Positions 7,531 to 20,715 of a stretch of DNA of 64,000 bases are shown here, in pieces. Made by a program: the position numbers and the translations under genes. Position 1 is the first letter of the stretch; the number at the start of each line of letters is the position of its first letter. The stretch is from assembly GCA_943736015.1 (NCBI GenBank), contig OX031068.1:27536296-27600295 (forward strand), written 5' to 3'. This stretch comes from Tridacna crocea. Lineage: Eukaryota; Mollusca; Bivalvia; Cardiida; Cardiidae. Below the pieces are notes generated by a model. That model ran no database searches. It saw only the letters and a program-made list of their open reading frames with translations, and was not told where the DNA came from.

Positions 7531-9408
7531 CTGTTTTATTTATGCAATAGGTAGGAGTTTTATTTATGCAATAGGAAAGAGTTGCTACTGAGAGTTTTCA
7601 GTCTTTTTTTGGCCACTTGTGACATTATTTTTTCTGGGTTTCTACACTGTACTTTGATCTTTGGTCATCCTTTAAGTATCAATGTACAGCATGGCATGAA
7701 TTAGAAAAGCGAATCGAATCAAGGGATATAGGAATCAGGGGAAGCTACTCTTGCACTCTTGCAAGGTGCTTGAAAAGACCAAAGCAAGGTCTTCTGCCAC
7801 CCCGTTTTCTTAAGTTTGCGCCCATTGTCAGTGAAATCTGGCATGTGTGGATGGTTCAGGCATTGCAGTTTGCCTAGGACTGCATAAAAGCTTTCAAAGA
7901 AGACTTAAAATCCACTTTAATGCCGATTTTTGCTCAATGTTTTCTATCGATATTTTCGAGCGCCATTTCAAATTGCTTAAAGCTTTGTGATTGGCTGATC
8001 CTGGGGGTGTGTCTGCGATTTGATTAGCTGATTGGGCCTAATCTGAATTTCATAGGGCTTTTCTGATTGGACGATTTCAGAGAGGGCTGTGATTTGATTG
8101 GCTCATTGGATACCGTTATGATTTCCTAAAAGCCTTCCTGATTGGACGATTTCAGAGAGGGCAGAGATTTGATTGGCTGATCAAAAAGGGGGGGAGAATG
8201 TTTGTATATTTATGCTAATTTTTCGGGTCATTTTTCGGGTCATTTCGGCCTATTTTATGGTCAACAAGGATCAGACACCTGCACCAAGACCCCTTTTTCC
8301 AGAGTTTCAATCCTTAACTCTGCCGTTTTATCTTTTTTATCTATTTTAATCATTAGTTATTCTTACATCTTGTTGTATTCTTTTGGTCTATTTTTCGGAT
8401 CACTTAAGCCTATTCTATGGTAAAGAGGGATCAGACACCTGCACCAAGACCCCTTTTTTCAGAGTTTGAAATCTCAGCTTTGCCATTCTATCTTTTTTTT
8501 TTCATCTATTTCAATTATTAGTTATTCTTACATCTTACTGTATTTTATTGGCCTAATTCTAAATACTTCAAACAAGAAAATGTTTTGTGAAAAAAGTTTA
8601 TGCAACAGCAACCAGTTGCTTCTTTTTTAATTTCATATTTTTGCACGGTGTTTAAACATAACATCGACTCCTGACTCACGCAGTCACCAAAACCGTTTCA
8701 ATGTTTCGGTGACCCTGGTAAAGAAAACGGAAAAATTTGGTTTACCTTTCTTTGCTTTGTGCAATAGGTATCGGTTGCCTCCGAAAGTGTCAAAGTCGGT
8801 CTTATGATTTCATGTGCAGCACCTAATAGTCGCGTATGGTAGTCATCATAACCAATTCAATGGTCCTAGCAAGAGAAAAGGAAACAAACAAAAAAAAATC
8901 CCTATATTTGACTTAAGCAACAGGTGTCGTCTGCTACGAAATTTGTCGCAAGTCGATTTTCCATGTTTTCGGGGGTGCGTAACTGGTACACGAGTCAGTG
9001 GTCAACGTAACTGGCTTTCTCATCACTGTATGAAGAAATTGAAAAAATAATAATAATAAAAAAAAAAAAAATTAGTTCCCTTTGCTTGATTTTTGTCTTT
9101 TTTTAGCCACTTGTGACACTGTTTTCTGGGATTTCTACTCTATACATTGATCATCTTTGCTTATTTAAAGGATTAATGGGTGCAATTCCTGAGTTAGTTA
9201 CCAATTCAATGGTCCTAGTAATAGAAAAGGGGGAAGAAAAATCTCTATTTTTGACTTAGGCAACAGGTGTCGTCTGCTACGGAATGTGCCGCAAGTTGAT
9301 TTTTCATGATTTCGCGGGTGCGTAACTGGCACCTACAAGGCGGTAGTCAACGTAACTGGGTTTCTTGTCATGGTAAAAGAGATTGAAAAAAAAAAATAAA
9401 GGTTCCCT
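7531..9408 (+). repeat. Repeat unit 5 (1,878 bp)
   Basis: Has the shortest G run I see (7 G, about 8188-8194). Private or near-private changes: CATCCTTTAAG near 7667, GAAGAAATTG near 9031. TCTACTCTATAC near 9135 is shared with unit 6. Confidence 0.97.
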
Positions 9409-11294
9409 CTGTTTTATTTATGCAATAGGTAGGAGTTTTATTTATGCAATAGGAAAGAGTTGCTACTGAGAGTTTTCAGTCTTTTTTTGGCCACTTGTGA
9501 CATTATTTTTTCTGGGTTTCTACACTGTACTTTGATCTTTGGTCATCTTTAAAGTATCAATGTACAGCATGGCATGAATTAGAAAAGCGAATCGAATCAA
9601 GGGATATAGGAATCAGGGGAAGCTACTCTTGCACTCTTGCAAGGTGCTTGAAAAGACCAAAGCAAGGTCTTCTGCCACCCCGTTTTCTTAAGTTTGCGCC
9701 CATTGTCAGTGAAATCTGGCATGTGTGGATGGTTCAGGCATTGCAGTTTGCCTAGGACTGCATAAAAGCTTTCAAAGAAGACTTAAAATCCACTTTAATG
9801 CCGATTTTTGCTCAATGTTTTCTATCGATATTTTCGAGCGCCATTTCAAATTGCTTAAAGCTTTGTGATTGGCTGATCCTGGGGGTGTGTCTGCGATTTG
9901 ATTAGCTGATTGGGCCTAATCTGAATTTCATAGGGCTTTTCTGATTGGACGATTTCAGAGAGGGCTGTGATTTGATTGGCTCATTGGATACCGTTATGAT
10001 TTCCTAAAAGCCTTCCTGATTGGACGATTTCAGAGAGGGCAGAGATTTGATTGGCTGATCAAAAAGGGGGGGGAGAAGGTTTGTATATTTATGCTAATTT
10101 TTCGGGTCATTTTTCGGGTCATTTCGGCCTATTTTATGGTCAACAAGGATCAGACACCTGCACCAAGACCCCTTTTTCCAGAGCTTCAATCCTTAACTCT
10201 GCCGTTTTATCTTTTTTATCTATTTTAATCATTAGTTATTCTTACATCTTGTTGTATTCTTTTGGTCTATTTTTCGGATCACTTAAGCCTATTCTATGGT
10301 AAAGAGGGATCAGACACCTGCACCAAGACCCCTTTTTTCAGAGTTTGAAATCTCAGCTTTGCCATTCTATCTTTTTTTTTTCATCTATTTCAATTATTAG
10401 TTATTCTTACATCTTACTGTATTTTATTGGCCTAATTCTAAATACTTCAAACAAGAAAATGTTTTGTGAAAAAAGTTTATGCAACAGCAACCAGTTGCTT
10501 CTTTTTTAATTTCATATTTTTGCACGGTGTTTAAACATAACATCGACTCCTGACTCACGCAGTCACCAAAACCGTTTCAGTGTTTCGGTGACCCTGGTAA
10601 AGAAAACGGAAAAATTTGGTTTACCTTTCTTTGCTTTGTGCAATAGGTATCGGTTGCCTCCGAAAGTGTCAAAGTCGGTCTTATGATTTCATGTGCAGCA
10701 CCTAATAGTCGCGTACGGTAGTCATCATAACCAATTCAATGGTCCTAGCAAGAGAAAAGGAAACAAACAAAAAAAATTCCCTATATTTGACTTAAGCAAC
10801 AGGTGTCGTCTGCTACGAAATTTGTCGCAAGTCGATTTTCCATGTTTTCTGGGGTGCGTAACTGGTACACGAGTCAGTGGTCAACGTAACTGGCTTTCTC
10901 ATCACTGTATGAAGGAATTGAAAAAATAATAATAATAAAAAAAAAAAAAAAAAAAATTAGTTCCCTTTGCTTGATTTTTGTCTTTTTTAGCCACTTGTGA
11001 CACTGTTTTCTGGGATTTCTACTCTATACATTGATCATCTTTGCTTATTTAAAGGATTAATGGGTGCAATTCCTGAGTTAGTTACCAATTCAATGGTCCT
11101 AGTAATAGAAAAGGGGGAAGAAAAATCTCTATTTTTGACTTAGGCAACAGGTGTCGTCTGCTACGGAATGTGCCGCAAGTTGATTTTTCATGATTTCGCG
11201 GGTGCGTAACTGGCACCTACAAGGCGGTGGTCAACATAACTGGGTTTCTTGTCATGGTAAAAGAGATTGAAAAAAAAAAAAATAAAGGTTCCCT
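9409..11294 (+). repeat. Repeat unit 6 (1,886 bp)
   Basis: Private changes: GAGAAGG near 10074, GAGCTTC near 10181, TTTCAGTG near 10577, TTTTCTGGGG near 10846, GAAGGAATTG near 10911. The end (GGTGGTCAACATAAC, near 11226) is shared with the end of unit 7, marking the left part of the recent unit 7/8 duplication. Confidence 0.97.
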
Positions 11295-13089
11295 CTGTTT
11301 TATTTATGCAATAGGTAGGAGTTTTATTTATGCAATAGGAAAGAGTTGCTACTGAGAGTTTTCAGTCTTTTTTTGGCCACTTGTGACATTATTTTTTCTG
11401 GGTTTCTACACTGTACTTTGATCTTTGGTCATCTTTAAAGTATCAATGTACAGCATGGCATGAATTAGAAAAGCGAATCGAATCAAGGGATATAGGAATC
11501 AGGGGAAGCTACTCTTGCACTCTTGCAAGGTGCTTGAAAAGACCAAAGCAAGGTCTTCTGCCACCCCGTTTTCTTAAGTTTGCGCCCATTGTCAGTGAAA
11601 TCTGGCATGTGTGGATGGTTCAGGCATTGCAGTTTGCCTAGGACTGCATAAAAGCTTTCAAAGAAGACTTAAAATCCACTTTAATGCCGATTTTTGCTCA
11701 ATGTTTTCTATCGATATTTTCGAGCGCCATTTCAAATTGCTTAAAGCTTTGTGATTGGCTGATCCTGGGGGTGTGTCTGCGATTTGATTAGCTGATTGGG
11801 CCTAATCTGAATTTCATAGGGCTTTTCTGATTGGACGATTTCAGAGAGGGCTGTGATTTGATTGGCTCATTGGATACCGTAATGATTTCCTAAAAGCCTT
11901 CCTGATTGGACGATTTCAGAGAGGGCAGAGATTTGATTGGCTGATCAAAAAAGGGGGGGGGGGAGAATGTTTGTATATTTATGCTAATTTTTCGGGTCAT
12001 TTTTCGGGTCATTTCGGCCTATTTTATGGTCAACAAGGATCAGACACCTGCATTAAGACCCCTTTTTCCAGAGTTTCAATCCTTAACTCTGCCGTTTTAT
12101 CTTTTTTATCTATTTTAATCATTAGTTATTCTTACATCTTGTTGTATTCTTTTGGTCTATTTTTCGGATCACTTAAGCCTATTCTATGGTAAAGAGGGAT
12201 CAGACACCTGCACCAAGACCCCTTTTTTCAGAGTTTGAAATCTCAGCTTTGCCATTCTATCTTTTTTTTTTCATCTATTTCAATTATTAGTTATTCTTAC
12301 GTCTTACAGTATTTTATTGGCCTAATTCTAAATACTTCAAACAAGAAAATGTTTTGTGAAAAAAGTTTATGCAACAGCAACCAGTTGCTTCTTTTTTAAT
12401 TTCATATTTTTGCACGGTGTTTAAACATAACATCGACTCCTGACTCACGCAGTCACCAAAACCATTTCAATGTTTCGGTGACCCTGGTAAAGAAAACGGA
12501 AAAATTTGGTTTACCTTTCTTTGCTTTGTGCAATACGTATCGGTTGCCTCCAAAAGTGTCAAAGTCGGTCTTATGATTTCATGTGCAGCACCTAATAGTC
12601 GCGTATGGTAGTCATCATAACCAATTCAATGGTCCTAGCAAGAGAAAAGGAAACAAACAAAAAAAATTCCCTATATTTGACTTAAGCAACAGGTGTCGTC
12701 TGCTACGAAATTTGTCGCAAGTCGATTTTCCATGTTTTCGGGGGTGCGTAACTGGTACACGAGTCAGTGGTCAACGTAACTGGCTTTCTCATCACTGTAT
12801 GAAGGGATTGAAAAAATAATAATAATAAAATAAAAAGAAAAAAAAATTAGTTCCCTTTGCTTGATTTTTGTCTTTTTTAGCCACTTGTGACACTGTTTTC
12901 TGGGATTTCTACACTATACATTGATCATCTTTGCTTATTTAAAGGATTAATGGATGCAATTCCTGAGTTAGTTACCAATTCAATGGTCCTAGTAATAGAA
13001 AAGGGGGAAGAAAAATCTCTATTTTTGACTTAGGCAACAGGTGTCGTCTGCTACGGAATGTGCCGCAAGTTGATTTTTCATGATTTCGC
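11065..13089 (+). repeat. Recently duplicated one-unit block, copy 1 (units 6-7)
   Basis: This block appears base-for-base identical to 12955-14979 at a lag of 1,890 bp, homopolymer runs included, in all lines I compared. The flanking differences are G at 11064 against A at 12954 on the left, and G at 13090 against T at 14980 on the right. Unequal exchange with breakpoints inside subrepeat A/B explains it. Confidence 0.8.
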
Positions 13090-13184
13090 GGGTGCGTAAC
13101 TGGCACCTACAAGGCGGTGGTCAACATAACTGGGTTTCTTGTCATGGTAAAAGAGATTGAAAAAAAAAAAAATAAAGGTTCCCT
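11295..13184 (+). repeat. Repeat unit 7 (1,890 bp)
   Basis: Nearly identical to unit 8, with a shared marker set: A at 11881 (GTAATG), CATTAAGACC at 12051, GTCTTACAGT at 12301, ACCATTTCAATG, CAATACGTAT, CTCCAAAAG and an A tract broken as AAATAAAAAG. CAATACGTAT and CTCCAAAAG reappear together in units 14 and 18, far away in the array. Confidence 0.97.
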
Positions 13185-15074
13185 CTGTTTTATTTATGCA
13201 ATAGGTAGGAGTTTTATTTATGCAATAGGAAAGAGTTGCTACTGAGAGTTTTCAGTCTTTTTTTGGCCACTTGTGACATTATTTTTTCTGGGTTTCTACA
13301 CTGTACTTTGATCTTTGGTCATCTTTAAAGTATCAATGTACAGCATGGCATGAATTAGAAAAGCGAATCGAATCAAGGGATATAGGAATCAGGGGAAGCT
13401 ACTCTTGCACTCTTGCAAGGTGCTTGAAAAGACCAAAGCAAGGTCTTCTGCCACCCCGTTTTCTTAAGTTTGCGCCCATTGTCAGTGAAATCTGGCATGT
13501 GTGGATGGTTCAGGCATTGCAGTTTGCCTAGGACTGCATAAAAGCTTTCAAAGAAGACTTAAAATCCACTTTAATGCCGATTTTTGCTCAATGTTTTCTA
13601 TCGATATTTTCGAGCGCCATTTCAAATTGCTTAAAGCTTTGTGATTGGCTGATCCTGGGGGTGTGTCTGCGATTTGATTAGCTGATTGGGCCTAATCTGA
13701 ATTTCATAGGGCTTTTCTGATTGGACGATTTCAGAGAGGGCTGTGATTTGATTGGCTCATTGGATACCGTAATGATTTCCTAAAAGCCTTCCTGATTGGA
13801 CGATTTCAGAGAGGGCAGAGATTTGATTGGCTGATCAAAAAAGGGGGGGGGGGAGAATGTTTGTATATTTATGCTAATTTTTCGGGTCATTTTTCGGGTC
13901 ATTTCGGCCTATTTTATGGTCAACAAGGATCAGACACCTGCATTAAGACCCCTTTTTCCAGAGTTTCAATCCTTAACTCTGCCGTTTTATCTTTTTTATC
14001 TATTTTAATCATTAGTTATTCTTACATCTTGTTGTATTCTTTTGGTCTATTTTTCGGATCACTTAAGCCTATTCTATGGTAAAGAGGGATCAGACACCTG
14101 CACCAAGACCCCTTTTTTCAGAGTTTGAAATCTCAGCTTTGCCATTCTATCTTTTTTTTTTCATCTATTTCAATTATTAGTTATTCTTACGTCTTACAGT
14201 ATTTTATTGGCCTAATTCTAAATACTTCAAACAAGAAAATGTTTTGTGAAAAAAGTTTATGCAACAGCAACCAGTTGCTTCTTTTTTAATTTCATATTTT
14301 TGCACGGTGTTTAAACATAACATCGACTCCTGACTCACGCAGTCACCAAAACCATTTCAATGTTTCGGTGACCCTGGTAAAGAAAACGGAAAAATTTGGT
14401 TTACCTTTCTTTGCTTTGTGCAATACGTATCGGTTGCCTCCAAAAGTGTCAAAGTCGGTCTTATGATTTCATGTGCAGCACCTAATAGTCGCGTATGGTA
14501 GTCATCATAACCAATTCAATGGTCCTAGCAAGAGAAAAGGAAACAAACAAAAAAAATTCCCTATATTTGACTTAAGCAACAGGTGTCGTCTGCTACGAAA
14601 TTTGTCGCAAGTCGATTTTCCATGTTTTCGGGGGTGCGTAACTGGTACACGAGTCAGTGGTCAACGTAACTGGCTTTCTCATCACTGTATGAAGGGATTG
14701 AAAAAATAATAATAATAAAATAAAAAGAAAAAAAAATTAGTTCCCTTTGCTTGATTTTTGTCTTTTTTAGCCACTTGTGACACTGTTTTCTGGGATTTCT
14801 ACACTATACATTGATCATCTTTGCTTATTTAAAGGATTAATGGATGCAATTCCTGAGTTAGTTACCAATTCAATGGTCCTAGTAATAGAAAAGGGGGAAG
14901 AAAAATCTCTATTTTTGACTTAGGCAACAGGTGTCGTCTGCTACGGAATGTGCCGCAAGTTGATTTTTCATGATTTCGCTGGTGCGTAACTGGCACCTAC
15001 AAGGCGGTAGTCAACGTAACTGGGTTTCTTGTCATGGTAAAAGAGATTGAAAAAAAAAAAAATAAAGGTTCCCT
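13185..15074 (+). repeat. Repeat unit 8 (1,890 bp)
   Basis: Same length and same markers as unit 7 until about 15 bases before the GGTGCGTAAC word, where it changes to TTCGCTGG (14980) and then GGTAGTCAACGTAAC. It therefore joins unit-7 sequence to a tail like that of units 2-4. Confidence 0.97.
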
Positions 15075-16954
15075 CTGTTTTATTTATGCAATAGGTAGGA
15101 GTTTTATTTATGCAATAGGAAAGAGTTGCTACTGAGAGTTTTCAGTCTTTTTTTGGCCACTTGTGACATTATTTTTTCTGGGTTTCTACACTGTACTTTG
15201 ATCTTTGGTCATCTTTAAAGTATCAATGTACAGCATGGCATGAATTAGAAAAGCGAATCGAATCAAGGGATATAGGAATCAGGGGAAGCTACTCTTGCAC
15301 TCTTGCAAGGTGCTTGAAAAGACCAAAGCAAGGTCTTCTGCCACCCCGTTTTCTTAAGTTTGCGCCCATTGTCAGTGAAATCTGGCATGTGTGGATGGTT
15401 CAGGCATTGCAGTTTGCCTAGGACTGCATAAAAGCTTTCAAAGAAGACTTAAAATCCACTTTAATGCCGATTTTTGCTCAATGTTTTCTATCGATATTTT
15501 CGAGCGCCATTTCGAATTGCTTAAAGCTTTGTGATTGGCTGATCCTGGGGGTGTGTCTGCGATTTGATTAGCTGATTGGGCCTAATCTGAATTTCATAGG
15601 GCTTTTCTGATTGGACGATTTCAGAGAGGGCTGTGATTTGATTGGCTCATTGGATACCGTTATGATTTCCTAAAAGCCTTCCTGATTGGACGATTTCAGA
15701 GAGGGCAGAGATTTGATTGGCTGATCAAAAAGGGGGGGGGAGAATGTTTGTATATTTATGCTAATTTTTCGGGTCATTTCTCGGGTCATTTCGGCCTATT
15801 TTATGGTCAACAAGGATCAGACACCTGCACCAAGACCCCTTTTTCCAGAGTTTCAATCCTTAACTCTGCCGTTTTATCTTTTTTATCTATTTTAATCATT
15901 AGTTATTCTTACATCTTGTTGTATTCTTTTGGTCTATTTTTCGGATCACTTAAGCCTATTCTATGGTAAAGAGGGATCAGACACCTGCACCAAGACCCCT
16001 TTTTTCAGAGTTTGAAATCTCAGCTTTGCCATTCTATCTTTTTTTTCATCTATTTCAATTATTAGTTATTCTTACATCTTACTGTATTTTATTGGCCTAA
16101 TTCTAAATACTTCAAACAAGAAAATGTTTTGTGAAAAAAGTTTATGCAACAGCAACCAGTTGCTTCTTTTTTAATTTCATATTTTTGCACGGTGTTTAAA
16201 CATAACATCGACTCCTGACTCACGCAGTCACCAAAACCGTTTCAATGTTTCGGTGACCCTGGTAAAGAAAACGGAAAAATTTGGTTTACCTTTCTTTGCT
16301 TTGTGAAATAGGTATCGGTTGCCTCCGAAAGTGTCAAAGTCGGTCTTATGATTTCATGTGCAGCACCTAATAGTCGCGTATGGTAGTCATCATAACCAAT
16401 TCAATGGTCCTAGCAAGAGAAAAGGAAACAAACAAAAAAAATTCCCTATATTTGACTTAAGCAACAGGTGTCGTCTGCTACGAAATTTGTCGCAAGTCGA
16501 TTTTCCATGTTTTCGGGGGTGCGTAACTGGTACACGAGTCAGTGGTCAACGTAACTGGCTTTCTCATCACTGTATGAAGGGATTGAAAAAATAATAATAA
16601 AAAAAAAAAAAAAAAAAAAATTAGTTCCCTTTGCTTGATTTTTGTCTTTTTTAGCCACTTGTGACACTGTTTTCTGGGATTTCTATACTATACATTGATC
16701 ATCTTTGCTTATTTAAAGGATTAATGGGTGCAATTCCTGAGTTAGTTACCAATTCAATGGTCCTAGTAATAGAAAAGGGGGAAAAAAAATCTCTATTTTT
16801 GACTTAGGCAACAGGTGTCGTCTGGTACGGAATGTGCCGCAAGTTGATTTTTCATGATTTCGCGGTTTGTAACTAGCACCTACAAGGCGGTAGTCAACGT
16901 AACTGGGTTTCTTGTCATGGTAAAAGAGATTGAAAAAAAAAATAAAGGTTCCCT
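15075..16954 (+). repeat. Repeat unit 9 (1,880 bp)
   Basis: Left two-thirds match unit 3 (TTTCGAATTGC near 15510, ATTTCTCGGG near 15776, TTTCTATACT near 16681). It is the first unit with GTGAAATAGG instead of GTGCAATAGG. Private: GGGGGAAAAAAAATC near 16778, CTGGTACGG near 16823 and CGCGGTTTGTAACTAGC near 16861. Confidence 0.97.
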
Positions 16955-18834
16955 CTGTTTTATTTATGCAATAGGTAGGAGTTTTATTTATGCAATAGGA
17001 AAGAGTTGCTACTGAGAGTTTTCAGTCTTTTTTTGGCCACTTGTGACATTATTTTTTCTGGGTTTCTACACTGTACTTTGATCTTTGGTCATCTTTAAAG
17101 TATCAATGTACAGCATGGCATGAATTAGAAAAGCGAATCGAATCAAGGGATATAGGAATCAGGGGAAGCTACTCTTGCACTCTTGCAAGGTGCTTGAAAA
17201 GACCAAAGCAAGGTCTTCTGCCACCCCGTTTTCTTAAGTTTGCGCCCATTGTCAGTGAAATCTGGCATGTGTGGATGGTTCAGGCATTGCAGTTTGCCTA
17301 GGACTGCATAAAAGCTTTCAAAGAAGACTTAAAATCCACTTTAATGCCGATTTTTGCTCAATGTTTTCTATCGATATTTTCGAGCGCCATTTCAAATTGC
17401 TTAAAGCTTTGTGATTGGCTGATCCTGGGGGTGTGTCTGCGATTTGATTAGCTGATTGGGCCTAATCTGAATTTCATAGGGCTTTTCTGATTGGACGATT
17501 TCAGAGAGGGCTGCGATTTGATTGGCTCATTGGATACCGTTATGATTTCCTAAAAGCCTTCCTGATTGGACGATTTCAGAGAGGGCAGAGATTTGATTGG
17601 CTGATCAAAAAGGGGGGGGGACAATGTTTGTATATTTATGCTAATTTTTCGGGTCATTTTTCGGGTCATTTCGGCCTATTTTATGGTCAACAAGGATCAG
17701 ACACCTGCACCAAGACCCCTTTTTCCAGAGTTTCAATCCTTAACTCTGCCATTTTATCTTTTTTATCTATTTTAATCATTAGTTATTCTTACATCTTGTT
17801 GTATTCTTTTGGTCTATTTTTCGGATCACTTAAGCCTATTCTATGGTAAAGAGGGATCAGACACCTGCACCAAGACCCCTTTTTTCAGAGTTTGAAATCT
17901 GAGCTTTGCCATTCTATCTTTTTTTTCATCTATTTCAATTATTAGTTATTCTTACATCTTACTGTATTTTATTGGCCTAATTCTAAATACTTCAAACAAG
18001 AAAATGTTTTGTGAAAAAAGTTTATGCAACAGCAACCAGTTGCTTCTTTTTTAATTTCATATTTTTGCACGGTGTTTAAACATAACATCGACTCCTGACT
18101 CACGCAGTCACCAAAACCATTTCAATGTTTCGGTGACCCTGGTAAAGAAAACAGAAAAATTTGGTTTACCTTTCTTTGCTTTGTGAAATAGGTATCGGTT
18201 GCCTCCGAAAGTGTCAAAGTCGGTCTTATGATTTCATGTGCAGCACCTAATAGTCGCGTATGGTAGTCATCATAACCAATTCAATGGTCCTAGCAAGAGA
18301 AAAGGAAACAAACAAAAAAAATTCCTTATATTTGACTTAAGCAACAGGTGTCATCTGCTACGAAATTTGTCGCAAGTCGATTTTCCATGTTTTCGGGGGT
18401 GCGTAACTGGTACATGAGTCAGTGGTCAACGTAACTGGCTTTCTCATCACTGTATGAAGGGATTGAAAAAATAATAATAAAAAAAAAAAAAAAAAAAATT
18501 AGTTCCCTTTGCTTGATTTTTGTCTTTTTTAGCCACTTGTGACACTGTTTTCTGGGATTTCTACACTATACATTGATCATCTTTGCTTATTTAAAGGATT
18601 AATGGGTGCAATTCCTGAGTTAGTTACCAATTCAATGGTCCTAGTAATAGAAAAGGGGGAAGAAAAATCTCTATTTTTGACTTAGGCAACAGGTGTCGTC
18701 TGCTACGGAATGTGCCGCAAGTTGATTTTTCATGATTTCGCGGGTGCGTAACTGGCACCTACAAGGCGGTAGTCAACGTAACTGGGTTTCTTGTCATGGT
18801 AAAAGAGATTGAAAAAAAAAAATAAAGGTTCCCT
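16955..18834 (+). repeat. Repeat unit 10 (1,880 bp)
   Basis: GGACAATG after the G run (near 17619) is shared only with unit 11. Other markers: GGCTGCGATT near 17511, CTGCCATTTTATC near 17747, AATCTGAGC near 17897, AAACAGAAAAA near 18149, TTCCTTATATTTG near 18322, GTGTCATCTG near 18348, TACATGAGTC near 18411. The 78-codon frame present in most units is interrupted in this one. Confidence 0.97.
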
Positions 18835-20715
18835 CTGTTTTATTTATGCAATAGGTAGGAGTTTTATTTATGCAATAGGAAAGAGTTGCTACTGAGAGTT
18901 TTCAGTCTTTTTTTGGCCACTTGTGACATTATTTTTTCTGGGTTTCTACACTGTACTTTGATCTTTGGTCATCTTTAAAGTATCAATGTACAGCATGGCA
19001 TGAATTAGAAAAGCGAATCGAATCAAGGGATATAGGAATCAGGGGAAGCTACTCTTGCACTCTTGCAAGGTGCTTGAAAAGACCAAAGCAAGGTCTTCTG
19101 CCACCCCGTTTTCTTAAGTTTGCGCCCATTGTCAGTGAAATCTGGCATGTGTGGATGGTTCAGGCATTGCAGTTTGCCTAGGACTGCATAAAAGCTTTCA
19201 AAGAAGACTTAAAATCCACTTTAATGCCGATTTTTGCTCAATGTTTTCTATCGATATTTTCGAGCGCCATTTCAAATTGCTTAAAGCTTTGTGATTGGCT
19301 GATCCTGGGGGTGTGTCTGCGATTTGATTAGCTGATTGGGCCTAATCTGAATTTCATAGGGCTTTTCTGATTGGACGATTTCAGAGAGGGCTGTGATTTG
19401 ATTGGCTCATTGGATACCGTTATGATTTCCTAAAAGCCTTCCTGATTGGACGATTTCAGAGAGGGCAGAGATTTGATTGGCTGATCAAAAAGGGGGGGGG
19501 GGACAATGTTTGTATATTTATGCTAATTTTTCGGGTCATTTTTCGGGTCATTTCGGCCTATTTTATGGTCAACAAGGATCAGACACCTGCACCAAGACCC
19601 CTTTTTCCAGAGTTTCAATCCTTAACTCTGCCGTTTTATCTTTTTTATCTATTTTAATCATTAGTTATTCTTACATCTTGTTGTATTCTTTTGGTCTATT
19701 TTTCGGATCACTTAAGCCTATTCTATGGTAAAGAGGGATCAGACACCTGCACCAAGACCCCTTTTTTCAGAGTTTGAAATCTCAGCTTTGCCATTCTATC
19801 TTTTTTTTTCATCTATTTCAATTATTAGTTATTCTTACATCTTACTGTATTTTATTGGCCTAATTCTAAATACTTCAAACAAGAAAATGTTTTGTGAAAA
19901 AAGTTTATGCAACAGCAACCAGTTGCTTCTTTTTTAATTTCATATTTTTGCACGGTGTTTAAACATAACATCGACTCCTGACTCACGCAGTCACCAAAAC
20001 CGTTTCAATCTTTCGATGACCCTGGTAAAGAAAACGGAAAAATTTGGTTTACCTTTCTTTGCTTTGTGCAATAGGTATCGGTTGCCTCCGAAAGTGTCAA
20101 AGTCGGTCTTATGATTTCATGTGCAGCACCTAATAGTCGCGTATGGTAGTCATCATAACCAATTCAATGGTCCTAGCAAGAGAAAAGGAAACAAACAAAA
20201 AAAATTCCCTATATTTGACTTAAGCAACAGGTGTCGTCTGCTACGAAATTTGTCGCAAGTCGATTTTCCATGTTTTCGGGGGTGCGTAACTGGTACACGA
20301 GTCAGTGGTCAACGTAACTGGCTTTCTCATCACTGTATGAAGGGATTGAAAAGATAATAAAAAAAAAAAAAAAAAAAAATTATTATCCCTTTGCTTGATT
20401 TTTGTCTTTTTTAGCCACTTGTGACACTGTTTTCTGGGATTTCTACACTATACATTGATCATTTTTGCTTATTTAAAGGATTAATGGGTGCAATTCCTGA
20501 GTTAGTTACCAATTCAATGGTCCTAGTAATAGAAAAGGGGGAAGAAAAATCTCTATTTTTGACTTAGGCAACAGGTGTCGTCTGCTACGGAATGTGCCGC
20601 AAGTTGATTTTTCATGATTTCGCGGGTGCGTAACTGGCACCTACAAGGCGGTAGTCAACGTAACTGGGTTTCTTGTCATGGTAAAAGAGATTGAAAAAAA
20701 AAATAAAGGTTCCCT
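18835..20715 (+). repeat. Repeat unit 11 (1,881 bp)
   Basis: Shares GGACAATG with unit 10. The hairpin arm is altered (CAATCTTTCGATGAC near 20007). TTGAAAAGATAATA and TTATTATCCC at the A tract, plus GATCATTTTTGC, are also found in unit 20. Confidence 0.97.
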
